Shown here: one piece after another, positions 1 to 7,892 of the stretch
How the letters are laid out: the number at the start of each line of letters is the position of its first letter
Position numbering within the stretch: the first letter of the stretch is position 1
Source: an uncultured Allomuricauda sp.
Lineage (GTDB): Bacteria; Bacteroidota; Bacteroidia; Flavobacteriales; Flavobacteriaceae
Length of the DNA stretch: 64,000 bases
Assembly (NCBI RefSeq): GCF_947499585.1
Contig: NZ_CANMOO010000002.1
Location: forward strand, 372,001 to 436,000
Direction of reading: 5' to 3'
Program-made: the position numbers and the translations under genes
Notes under the pieces: model-generated
Databases searched by the model: none
The model's input: the letters and a program-made list of their open reading frames with translations, nothing else
Told to the model about the DNA's origin: nothing

Positions 1-560
1 GGGCGGCATCAAAAATTCCTATTCAAATATTAAGACCTAGTGTATTGGGTGGAAATATCCTTGACAAACCAAGTTTTTTTATTTCAAAGTACATGGTGTT
101 CTATCTTTTTGCCAAGTTCTTCTACCGCAATACTTCTATTGATGCAGTGCGCATACAAGCAAATATGGACAGTAAGCTTAATATCATTCCAACTGATTAT
201 GCTGCAAAAGTGATTGCCAAAGTATTCGATACCGATGTTGAACAACTCAATATTGTCAATTCAGAAGGGACAAACATTTTTAACGGAATTGCCAAAATCT
301 TAGAAACGGTCAACTTTAAAAACTTTAGACTTACCCAAGAGTTAATGGATACTGCTTCAGAGTTTGAAAGCTCTTTAGAGCAATTTTACTATGAGACCAT
401 TGGTGTTCATCTAACTCCTTACCTAACTTCAAAACCTTATGAATGGGATACTACCTTATTAGAAAGTATTCTGCCCATACCCAAGTATAATTTAGAGGAT
501 TATTTGGTGTCCACTGTGGAGTTTGCTAAAACCAATGGGTTTCGGAATCAAAGATGGTAA
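1..560 (+). CDS. SDR-family NAD(P)-dependent oxidoreductase/epimerase, 3' part only
   Basis: The reading frame is open from the first complete codon, so the gene begins outside the window and only about 185 C-terminal residues are visible. The segment ILRPSVLGG is typical of the strand and loop after the catalytic Tyr-x3-Lys in extended short-chain dehydrogenases (NAD-dependent epimerases and thioester-reductase-like proteins). It is followed by a substrate-binding region with DYAAKVIAKVF, as in that family. The Rossmann domain and active-site Tyr/Lys lie upstream and cannot be checked. The TTG near position 45 is not a real start. The frame ends FRNQRW-stop, while the +1 frame from 544 reads GIKDGKLTGMTHSKRKWSF and stops at 603, so a C-terminal frameshift or sequence error is possible. 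The family call is reasonable; the substrate is unknown. Confidence 0.6.
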   Translation, partial: AASKIPIQILRPSVLGGNILDKPSFFISKYMVFYLFAKFFYRNTSIDAVRIQANMDSKLNIIPTDYAAKVIAKVFDTDVEQLNIVNSEGTNIFNGIAKILETVNFKNFRLTQELMDTASEFESSLEQFYYETIGVHLTPYLTSKPYEWDTTLLESILPIPKYNLEDYLVSTVEFAKTNGFRNQRW

Positions 561-631
561 GCTTACAGGCATGACTCATTCCAAAAGGAAATGGTCATTT
601 TAAAGTATCTCCCATAAAATGTTATGTTCGC

Positions 632-1387
632 TTACATATCCAACCAACGCTTAAAATTAGTAGTACGCTCCCTTGAAACAACTATCTGTTCTTCCTCTTT
701 AGGCAATAACTTCAGAAGCAGTCGACTATTAAAATAACTGTGAATCTCAACAACCGCTTTTACAGAAACCATAAACTTGCGATTGATTCTAAAAAAATGA
801 ATAGGATTTAAAATATTCTCCAACTGATCAATAGTATATTCAATGGGGTAAGATTGTCCAGTATGGGTCTGTAGACAGATCAAACCTTCATGCGATTTAA
901 AATACGCTATATCTTCTACATTAAAAGATCTAAACTGATTTCCAACTTTTACCATAAAACGATGTTTGTATTCCTTATGAAAAAGTTGTTTTAGATGCTC
1001 CAGATTATCGGTAGAAGTATGTCCATTTCTGGTAACATTTTTTTTAAATTTTTCAAGGGCTGCTTTTAAATCAGCTTTTACAATGGGTTTCAATAAATAA
1101 TCGACCCCATTATACTTGAATCCTCTGATAGCAAATTCATTATAGGCGGTAGTAAATATAACGGGCGGGTGGTCGGTAATATCATCCAAAATATCAAATC
1201 CGTAGCCATCATTAAGTTGAATGTCTAAAAAAATCAAATCAGGGCGGTCATTCTTTTTGAACCACTTTACACCACTCTCCACAGAATTTAAACTGCCAAC
1301 AATCTCTATTTCTGGTGCTAATTCCCTTACCAATTTCGTCAATCGTTTGGAAGCAAACTCCTCATCCTCTATAATTACTGCTCTCAT
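632..1387 (-). CDS. LytTR-family response regulator
   Basis: Two-component response regulator of 251 residues. The receiver domain spans about residues 1-120, with acidic residues E7-D8-E9, phosphoacceptor D55 (LIFLDIQL), the switch Thr region at 79-80 and conserved K100 (DYLLKP). A LytTR DNA-binding domain follows at about 145-250, with the family pattern IAYFKSHEG, FFRINRKFMV and a VSRERTTNFKRWL end. LytTR regulators bind direct repeats upstream of target promoters. The start lies one base after the stop of the upstream histidine kinase, so the two are co-transcribed and probably form a cognate pair. The likely nearby target is the divergent TonB receptor gene, but that is inference from position only. 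Confidence 0.93.
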   Translation of the reverse strand: MRAVIIEDEEFASKRLTKLVRELAPEIEIVGSLNSVESGVKWFKKNDRPDLIFLDIQLNDGYGFDILDDITDHPPVIFTTAYNEFAIRGFKYNGVDYLLKPIVKADLKAALEKFKKNVTRNGHTSTDNLEHLKQLFHKEYKHRFMVKVGNQFRSFNVEDIAYFKSHEGLICLQTHTGQSYPIEYTIDQLENILNPIHFFRINRKFMVSVKAVVEIHSYFNSRLLLKLLPKEEEQIVVSRERTTNFKRWLDM

Positions 1388-1388
1388 T

Positions 1389-2471
1389 TTAGGATACAGA
1401 TATTAAATTGATTTCCTTGACTTCTTTATCCAATAATGGAATAATAACCTCAAAAAAGCCTGTGTCTTCTCTCACCAAAACTGCTTTATTGGTATAATAT
1501 GAATATCTTTTCTTAATATTTTCCAGGCCTAGTTTGGTGGTCTTTTGTTTCAACTCTCGTTTTCTAAGGTTGTTTTTAATGGCCAATGCATTAGTTTCAA
1601 TAGAAGTAATAGAAATCTGTAAAGGTCTTTCCTTGGAATACAAATTATGTTTTAGAGCATTTTCTATCAGCATTTGTAAAGTCAATGTAGGAATCCAATA
1701 CCCATCTGGAGAAACCTTGATGTCCGTTTCTATGACCACCGCATTTTTATGTCTTACCTCCATCATAAATACATAAGCATCCAAAAAACTTAATTCCTTT
1801 TGCAAGCTTACCAAATCCTCCTCTTTATTGTCTAAAATATAACGGTAACTAGAAGCCAATCTAGTTACAAAATCAGAAGCCAGGTCACGATCCTCATACA
1901 TTAAAGACGTTAAGGTATTCAAACTATTAAACAAAAAATGAGGGCTTATCTGGCTTTTTAAAGAAGAGTACTTGGAGGCCAGCATTTCCCTCTTTAAATT
2001 TTCCATTTGTTCATCCATTTCTTCCTTTTGCTTCATTGAAAAATAGAACAGATTAAAAAATACCACGGTTGAACCTATTAGACCAGCCCTTAGAAAATCG
2101 CCCATAAATTCCACCTTGGGGTCATCACAGTGAATACCAATAGTCTCTCTGAACGGGAACAATGCCAAATAATAAATCACAGCACTTAATGGCAGTAGTA
2201 ATGCCATTGTCTGGGCAAAAATCTTCAGGCTATTTTTAAGGTCCAGTTTTCCATAATTACGCTCTCTTTTTATCAACCAGTCATTGAATTCCCAGGTGAC
2301 CATAAAAAAAAGAAAAGCTGTGCTGTAATAGAAAATACTTGTAGGCGCAAAAAAGGTATCTAGTTCTTCAACTTCTTGGTTTACGGTAGTTTTAATAAGC
2401 ACGTAAACAACATTTACCACCATCCATCGGAACAAAAACTTTTTAACCGCTTTTTTCTTGAACATATTCAC
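1389..2471 (-). CDS. LytS/YehU-type membrane sensor histidine kinase
   Basis: Sensor kinase of 360 residues in the inner membrane. The N-terminal 145 residues hold about four hydrophobic segments with a short polar loop containing HCDD, and no recognised extracellular sensor domain. A short coiled coil (about 147-168) leads to a His_kinase module (PF06580 type) with LKSQISPHFLFNSLN, where H178 is the expected phosphoacceptor. An ATP-binding region follows (LQMLIENALKHN as N box, then LGLENIKKR). It is the first gene of a kinase-regulator operon, and the two genes are one base apart. Met-3 is an alternative start. The signal is unknown. Because the operon is divergent from a TonB receptor, control of that receptor is a sensible guess. 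Confidence 0.92.
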   Translation of the reverse strand: MNMFKKKAVKKFLFRWMVVNVVYVLIKTTVNQEVEELDTFFAPTSIFYYSTAFLFFMVTWEFNDWLIKRERNYGKLDLKNSLKIFAQTMALLLPLSAVIYYLALFPFRETIGIHCDDPKVEFMGDFLRAGLIGSTVVFFNLFYFSMKQKEEMDEQMENLKREMLASKYSSLKSQISPHFLFNSLNTLTSLMYEDRDLASDFVTRLASSYRYILDNKEEDLVSLQKELSFLDAYVFMMEVRHKNAVVIETDIKVSPDGYWIPTLTLQMLIENALKHNLYSKERPLQISITSIETNALAIKNNLRKRELKQKTTKLGLENIKKRYSYYTNKAVLVREDTGFFEVIIPLLDKEVKEINLISVS

Positions 2472-2587
2472 TGCTATTTGTTAAAGATACACAAGACACT
2501 ATATCCTTTGCAATCTCTCCGTATCAACTGTCAAAAAAGGAATTGAACTGTGCTAAACTATTATTTAGTTGAATGTCGCTATCGGCA

Positions 2588-2618
2588 TATAGGATTATTC
2601 CATTCAAAATATCCTATA
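2588..2618. promoter_or_regulatory. inverted repeat between kinase operon and TonB receptor gene
   Basis: TATAGGAT and ATCCTATA form a perfect 8-base dyad separated by 15 bases. It lies in the 239-base region between the divergent kinase operon and the receptor gene, about 93 bases before the receptor start. It could be an operator for a dimeric regulator. LytTR proteins normally bind direct repeats, so the matching regulator is unknown. Confidence 0.35.
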
Positions 2619-2710
2619 ACACTTCAATCATCAATAGAACACCTCAATATTTCTTCGCCTTTTTTACCAATTCTTAGTTTCACCTTCGAGGAAAATCAAA
2701 TAAACGCATC

Positions 2711-5095
2711 ATGAAAAAAATCATTTTGGTATTGGCTTTTCTTTATACCGCAATCAGCTTTTCGCAAACTGGAATTATCAAGGGTATTGTGTTGGACAAA
2801 CAGTCAGAAAGTCCTTTGGTGGGAGCGACAGTGGAATTGTTAGATCAACCAGTAGATACAGGGGTAATTACCGATATTGATGGAAGATTTACCATTAAAG
2901 ATGTTCCCGTAGGAAGGCAAATAGTTCGCGTAAGTTATATTGGCTTTGAAAATACAACAGTTCCAAATATAGAGGTAACCACGGGGAAGGATGTTTTACT
3001 GACCGTTTCTCTAATTGAATCCTTTAACCAGTTGGATGAAGTGATTGTTACCACCGAAACTAATAAGGACAGGGCCAACAACAAACTGGCCACCGTATCT
3101 GCCCGTCAATTTGGCGTTGAAGAAGTGACCCGATTCTCTGGAGGACGCAGTGATGTTGGAAGGTTAGCAGCAAACTTTGCTGGGGTTTCGGCCCCGGATG
3201 ATAGCCGTAATGATATTGTTGTGCGCGGTAATTCTCCTACTGGTCTACTTTGGCGCTTAGAAGGTATCCCTATTCCCAATCCCAATCACTTTGCCAGTTT
3301 TGGCACTACTGGAGGTCCGGTTTCAGCGGTAAATCCAAACTTATTGAAGAATTCAGATTTTATCACTTCAGCCTTTCCATCAGAATATGGTAATGCTCTT
3401 GGAGGGGTCTTTGATTTGGGGTTTAGAAAAGGGAACATAGATGATTTTGAATTCTCTGCCCAAGTTGGGGTTTTTACTGGAGTAGAAGCTATGGCCGAAG
3501 GTCCCATGGGCAGCAAAAATGGTTCTTTCCTTTTATCCGCTAGGTATTCCTTGATCAGTTTGGTAGGTGGTGGCGCAGGAGGCACCTCAGCAACACCTAA
3601 TTATAGCGATGTTTCCTTCAATTTTGATTTTGGAAAAGGGAAACTGGGAAAGCTATCCTTATTTGGAATTATAGGCACTTCTGATATTGAATTTTTAGGG
3701 AATGATATTGATGAGGATGATCTTTTTGCAGCAGAAGATGAAAATACATTTGTGGATTCCAAATTTGGCGTTATAGGATTGAAACATCAAATCCCAGTTG
3801 GCAAAAACTCTTTTTTAAGGAGCATAGTTGCAGGCTCCTACACCGGAAACAAGTTTACGGCAGATCGGTTTATTGATAAGGATACCCCGCAGGAACGTAT
3901 TATTCTATATACCGAAGCGGACAATTCAGAATCCCGGGTTTCATTTTCAACCTTGTTCAATTCAAAGTTGAGCAACAAAGCTACATTGCGTACAGGCTTA
4001 TTGATTGAAAATTATAGAATTGATGCCTTTAACAGAGATCGTGAAAAACAACCAGATACCAATGGTGATGGTGACCCTGATTTATTCACTTTACGGGATT
4101 TTGATGAAACCTTCGCCATTTTCCAACCCTATGTTCAAGGTCAGTTTCGTCTAACCGAAAAAATTACTTTTAATGCCGGAATGCATTCACAATACAGCTC
4201 TTTGAATGAACAATTTGTTTTTGAGCCTAGGGCAGCCCTAAATTTTCAGTTGGCTCCAAACCATAAGTTAAATCTTGGTTATGGACTTCATCACCAATCT
4301 GTTTCTTTTCCTTTGTTGTTTTTGAACGAGGAAGTAAATGGGAGCCTTCTGCAAACCAATAAAGACTTAGATTTTGTAAGAAGTAATCACTATGTATTAG
4401 GATATGATGTGAAGTTTGGCAACGATTGGCGTGGAAAAATTGAAGTGTATAATCAAGATATAGACAAGGCGGCGGTAGATGCCCTTCCTTCAAGTTATTC
4501 TTCCTTAACAGAGGGTGCCGACTTTGAGTTTGATAATGACAAGGTATCCCTGGTTAATAACGGAATCGGTTTTAATAGAGGCATTGAATTGACCTTGGAA
4601 AAGTTTTTTAGCAACAGCTATTATGGTCTTCTGACCGGCTCGTTTTATGAAAGTAAATACGAAGGCAGTGACGGTATTGAACGTAATTCCCCTTTCAACA
4701 ACGGCTATGTTGTCAACGCTTTGGCGGGCAAAGAATTTAGTTTAGGCGGAAAGAGTAAAAACATACTATTCGTTGATTCACGTTTAACCTTTTCTGGAGG
4801 TAGATATTACACCCCGGTGGATTTAGCCGCTTCTCAACAAGCTGGCTTTGAAATTCTACAAGATGATATTGCTTTTAGCCAACAATATGACGACTATTTT
4901 AGATGGGATGTCAAATTTGGAATTAAGCTGAACAGTAGAAACAAAAAACAATCTCATCGCTTTTTTGTGGACTTGCAAAATGTCACCGCTAATGAAAATA
5001 TATTTGCAAGGCGCTATAACCGACTTACCAATAATGTGGACCAAATAGATCAGATCGGTTTCTTTCCAGATGTCGGTTATAAATTTCAGTTCTAA
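2711..5095 (+). CDS. TonB-dependent outer-membrane receptor with carboxypeptidase-regulatory-like domain
   Basis: Outer-membrane active transporter of 794 residues. A Sec signal peptide (MKKIILVLAFLYTAISFSQ) precedes a carboxypeptidase-regulatory-like beta-sandwich at about 22-105 (GIVLDKQSESPLVGATVELL, then DGRFTIKDVPVG). A plug domain follows at about 125-230 with VVRGNSPTGLLWRLEGIPIPN, and then a 22-strand-type barrel ending in an aromatic residue (YKFQF), as expected for insertion by the BAM complex. The gene stands opposite a LytS/LytTR operon, with a palindrome in the shared control region. No SusD partner lies nearby, so polysaccharide uptake is not indicated and the ligand is unknown. 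A small DUF1569 gene follows after 21 bases and may share the transcript. Confidence 0.93.
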   Translation: MKKIILVLAFLYTAISFSQTGIIKGIVLDKQSESPLVGATVELLDQPVDTGVITDIDGRFTIKDVPVGRQIVRVSYIGFENTTVPNIEVTTGKDVLLTVSLIESFNQLDEVIVTTETNKDRANNKLATVSARQFGVEEVTRFSGGRSDVGRLAANFAGVSAPDDSRNDIVVRGNSPTGLLWRLEGIPIPNPNHFASFGTTGGPVSAVNPNLLKNSDFITSAFPSEYGNALGGVFDLGFRKGNIDDFEFSAQVGVFTGVEAMAEGPMGSKNGSFLLSARYSLISLVGGGAGGTSATPNYSDVSFNFDFGKGKLGKLSLFGIIGTSDIEFLGNDIDEDDLFAAEDENTFVDSKFGVIGLKHQIPVGKNSFLRSIVAGSYTGNKFTADRFIDKDTPQERIILYTEADNSESRVSFSTLFNSKLSNKATLRTGLLIENYRIDAFNRDREKQPDTNGDGDPDLFTLRDFDETFAIFQPYVQGQFRLTEKITFNAGMHSQYSSLNEQFVFEPRAALNFQLAPNHKLNLGYGLHHQSVSFPLLFLNEEVNGSLLQTNKDLDFVRSNHYVLGYDVKFGNDWRGKIEVYNQDIDKAAVDALPSSYSSLTEGADFEFDNDKVSLVNNGIGFNRGIELTLEKFFSNSYYGLLTGSFYESKYEGSDGIERNSPFNNGYVVNALAGKEFSLGGKSKNILFVDSRLTFSGGRYYTPVDLAASQQAGFEILQDDIAFSQQYDDYFRWDVKFGIKLNSRNKKQSHRFFVDLQNVTANENIFARRYNRLTNNVDQIDQIGFFPDVGYKFQF

Positions 5096-5116
5096 ACTCT
5101 AGCAAATAAAAATACA

Positions 5117-5656
5117 ATGAAAAAGGTTGGGGTTATTTTGCTAGTTTTAAGCATCATTTTAACAGTAGTGGTTTTGGTAAGAAATACTGAGTCGGGCCCA
5201 TATTTTTTGGATGAACAATTTTCCGAAATTGTGGACTATATCCCTAAAAGGGACAAGTTCAACAAAAAGATATCTGAAGTCAACGTGGCATGGCATTTAG
5301 ATCACAGCCTTAGAACCATCAATAGGATTTGTGAAGCACTAGAGCGTTCAGACCCAAACGGGTTTAAATCCAATTTTAGTTGGTCAAGGATATTTGTTTT
5401 CACCTCGGGGATTATTCCTCGTGGTGTTGCTAGGTCTCCCAAATCTGTTATTCCTCCAAAAGTGATTGTAACGGACAGTCTTTACCTTCAAATTGAAGAA
5501 GCGAAAGCGAATTTAAAAAAGATTGAAAGCTTAAATGAAAAGGCGCATTTTAAACATCCTTATTTCAATGTAATAGATAAAGGGCAGACAAAACGTTTTC
5601 TGAAAATACATACCCAACACCACCTAAAAATTGTAAAGGATATTTTAAAAGAATAA
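5117..5656 (+). CDS. DUF1569 (DinB-superfamily-like) protein with N-terminal membrane anchor
   Basis: A 179-residue protein. A hydrophobic N-terminal segment (about 4-20) acts as an uncleaved anchor or signal. The rest matches the DUF1569 pattern: a helix with VNVAWHLDHSLRTIN, and a C-terminal helix pair with HPYFNVIDKGQTKRFL and HTQHHLKIVKDIL. DUF1569 belongs to the DinB/YfiT four-helix-bundle group, whose members bind a divalent metal through three histidines; here the His in AWHLDH and those in THTQHH are candidates. Most relatives are soluble and about 150 residues long, so the membrane anchor is unusual. It lies 21 bases after a TonB receptor gene and 37 bases before a PLP enzyme. Its biochemical function is unknown. 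Confidence 0.7.
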   Translation: MKKVGVILLVLSIILTVVVLVRNTESGPYFLDEQFSEIVDYIPKRDKFNKKISEVNVAWHLDHSLRTINRICEALERSDPNGFKSNFSWSRIFVFTSGIIPRGVARSPKSVIPPKVIVTDSLYLQIEEAKANLKKIESLNEKAHFKHPYFNVIDKGQTKRFLKIHTQHHLKIVKDILKE

Positions 5657-5693
5657 ATAAAAAAGGAGTTTCTTCGCAAAAAACAATCAAAAA

Positions 5694-6806
5694 ATGACAA
5701 AGAATTGGTTTGAAATTCAAAATATTGAAACGGTAGATTCACCATCCATTGCAGTGTACAAAAAGCATTTGGATTATAATATACAGGAGATGATTTCTTT
5801 GGTGAAAGGCGAAACTGATAGATTGATGCCTCATGTAAAAACCAATAAAATGCCCAAAGTGTTGAAATTGCTGTTAGACTCTGGGATTACCAATTTTAAG
5901 GCTTCTACTATTTCAGAAGCAGAAATTGCCGCTGAAGCTGGAGCCCATTCTGTTTTAATTGCGCATCAGCTGATTGGGCCAAAGGTAGATCGCTTTTTTG
6001 CATTGGTTGAGCATTTTCCGTCTACCAATTTCTCTACCATTATAGACACCATAGGGATTGCTAAACTTTTGAATGAAAAAGCGTTAAATCTAGGACTAAG
6101 TGCCAACATTTACATTGATATTAACAATGGCATGAATCGTTCAGGAATTAAAACAGGCCCTGGTCTTGATGAGCTTTTAGCATTTATCCCCGAATGTAAA
6201 GGACTAATATTTAAAGGGTTGCATGTATATGACGGACACTTAAGGGACGCTAATTTTACTGTTCGAAATGAAAAAATAGAAACTGGGTTGGGAGATGTGA
6301 CCGTCTATTTCAATAAATTAAAAAAAGTATATCCGTCAGCGCAAATGATATGCGGTGGAACCCCATCATTTACAACTCACCTCTTACAAGAAAACCGAAT
6401 CACCAGTCCTGGAACCTGTGTCTTATGGGATTGGGGATATAGTGGAAAATTAACGGAACAAAACTTTAGATATGCTGCCTTATTAGTAACGAGAATTATC
6501 TCAAAACCTACTGAGGGTATTGTTACCTTGGACTTGGGCCATAAATCTGTAGCTCCAGAAAACCCTATTGACAAACGAGTTAAATTCCTCAATATTGATA
6601 ACTACGAGCTACTTTCTCAAAGCGAGGAACATGGTGTTCTCAAGGTCGCTAATTGGAGTGATTTAAAGGTTGGCGATGTGTTTTACGGTATTCCCTACCA
6701 TATTTGTCCCACAATAAATTTACATGATGAAGTATCTGTAATTGAAGACGGATTAAAAATAGCATCCTGGGAAATTACCGCAAGAAAAAGAAAACTAAGG
6801 TTTTAA
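5694..6806 (+). CDS. PLP-dependent D-serine dehydratase / D-threonine aldolase-like enzyme
   Basis: Fold-type III (alanine-racemase-like) PLP enzyme of 370 residues. The barrel domain has MPHVKTNK, in which K49 should form the PLP aldimine, and a phosphate-binding GGTPSF loop near 221-226. The C-terminal beta domain ends with PYHICPTINLH. H336 and C338 there match the metal ligands of this family. As I recall the family structures, eukaryotic D-serine dehydratase and D-threo-3-hydroxyaspartate dehydratase use a His-x-Cys pair, while characterised D-threonine aldolases use His-x-Asp. The His-x-Cys therefore favours a dehydratase acting on D-serine or a related D-amino acid, although many databases would label it D-threonine aldolase. 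It is convergent with the phytase gene, and the stop codons are a few bases apart. Confidence 0.82.
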   Translation: MTKNWFEIQNIETVDSPSIAVYKKHLDYNIQEMISLVKGETDRLMPHVKTNKMPKVLKLLLDSGITNFKASTISEAEIAAEAGAHSVLIAHQLIGPKVDRFFALVEHFPSTNFSTIIDTIGIAKLLNEKALNLGLSANIYIDINNGMNRSGIKTGPGLDELLAFIPECKGLIFKGLHVYDGHLRDANFTVRNEKIETGLGDVTVYFNKLKKVYPSAQMICGGTPSFTTHLLQENRITSPGTCVLWDWGYSGKLTEQNFRYAALLVTRIISKPTEGIVTLDLGHKSVAPENPIDKRVKFLNIDNYELLSQSEEHGVLKVANWSDLKVGDVFYGIPYHICPTINLHDEVSVIEDGLKIASWEITARKRKLRF

Positions 6807-6815
6807 GAAACCTTA
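6796..6815. terminator. small hairpin between convergent genes
   Basis: TAAGGTTT and AAACCTTA form a perfect 8-base stem with a 4-base loop, spanning the stop codons of the PLP enzyme and the phytase. It has no strong T-run, so it is only a possible bidirectional terminator. Confidence 0.3.
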
Positions 6816-7823
6816 ATCCATAAGCTTTCCTAAATCATAGAAGTAGAAGTTTTTTTCATCATTCATAGCAGCAAAAAGCCCATTGGGAAAAGTATCGTTT
6901 AAAGGAACGGTGACTACCTCGCATCCATCGGTCTCAAGAGTGGTCAAATTCACAGCTTTTATAAAAGTATTGTCTTTTCTTGAAAAGATATTAAACTGTC
7001 CTTGTTGCTGATCCGACACAATAATGTATCCTTCACCATCTGAATAAGTTGCAATCGCTATACCTTCAATATCCTGTAAAAAGTGCTCTGCACCAAAACA
7101 AGATAGTTCTTCATTTCCCATATTAGGCTCTGCATAATATTTTCTTATACAAACACCCTCATCTGAATAATAAACCAAGCCTTTTTCATCATCTACTGCA
7201 ATGGCCTCTATCTCTTTTTGTCCACTGAACTTTCCAAACTTTCGTACTAGGTCAGTCTTAACACCAGTGCTATCTGCCATCACTTTGTATTGATACAAAT
7301 AATTATCTCTTGGACCTGTTTTTCGTCCGACAATGGCATACATTGAAGAATCTACAGGAGATTTATACAGACTTATTCCCATAGGTAGTTTTTGCTCAAA
7401 AACCTTTTCATCTTCAAAAACGGGGAAACCGCCACCATCCAAAGGTTTCATATCGGGCACTGAGAATAATCTAATTTGTTGTTTTTCTCGTTCAGTAAAA
7501 GCTATGACATCTACAGTAACGGAATCATTGAGTTGAAAACCATATTCTACATCTACATTATTAGGTCGTTGAATATTTCTGATGGTCTTTTCTTCAATGA
7601 TTTTTCCTTCCAAATCAAAAGCATATATAGCTCCATTTGTTTCCTTGTCCGTTCCAAAAACAATGCTTTTTGATGCATTTTGAGGATTAACCCAAATTGC
7701 TGGGTCATCTGTATCATTTAAAGTTCTTTCAGTAATAACATCTGGTGTTATCGGAATCAGTTTGCTTTGGTTACAGGAAATAGCCAGGGATCCCAAAATT
7801 AAATATGCGAATATGTTCTTCAT
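6813..7823 (-). CDS. beta-propeller phytase (3-phytase), lipoprotein
   Basis: A 336-residue protein of the beta-propeller phytase family (PF02333). These enzymes are calcium-dependent and release phosphate from myo-inositol hexakisphosphate. The start MKNIFAYLILGSLAISC is a lipoprotein signal with lipidated C17. Family motifs are present in order: DDPAIWVNP, RPNNVDV, EIEAIAVDDE, DIEGIAI and VSDQQQGQF, which supply acidic calcium and substrate ligands on the propeller face. The length is close to the usual 330-380. It follows a TonB receptor gene on the same strand with a 69-base gap containing a hairpin. That pairing is common in marine Bacteroidota and suggests surface hydrolysis of phytate with receptor uptake of the products. 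It is probably induced by phosphate limitation, though no Pho box was recognised. Confidence 0.9.
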   Translation of the reverse strand: MKNIFAYLILGSLAISCNQSKLIPITPDVITERTLNDTDDPAIWVNPQNASKSIVFGTDKETNGAIYAFDLEGKIIEEKTIRNIQRPNNVDVEYGFQLNDSVTVDVIAFTEREKQQIRLFSVPDMKPLDGGGFPVFEDEKVFEQKLPMGISLYKSPVDSSMYAIVGRKTGPRDNYLYQYKVMADSTGVKTDLVRKFGKFSGQKEIEAIAVDDEKGLVYYSDEGVCIRKYYAEPNMGNEELSCFGAEHFLQDIEGIAIATYSDGEGYIIVSDQQQGQFNIFSRKDNTFIKAVNLTTLETDGCEVVTVPLNDTFPNGLFAAMNDEKNFYFYDLGKLMD

Positions 7824-7847
7824 TTAGATAAATTAAAAGTAATTGAA

Positions 7848-7871
7848 AAACCGCCCACTTATGAGCGGTTT
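7848..7871 (-). terminator. hairpin between TonB receptor and phytase genes
   Basis: AAACCGC and GCGGTTT form a 7-base stem, followed on the minus strand by TTTTTC. It sits between the receptor stop and the phytase start, so it may terminate part of the transcript and lower phytase expression relative to the receptor. Confidence 0.5.
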
Positions 7872-7892
7872 ATGAAGCTGTTATGTCAAACG

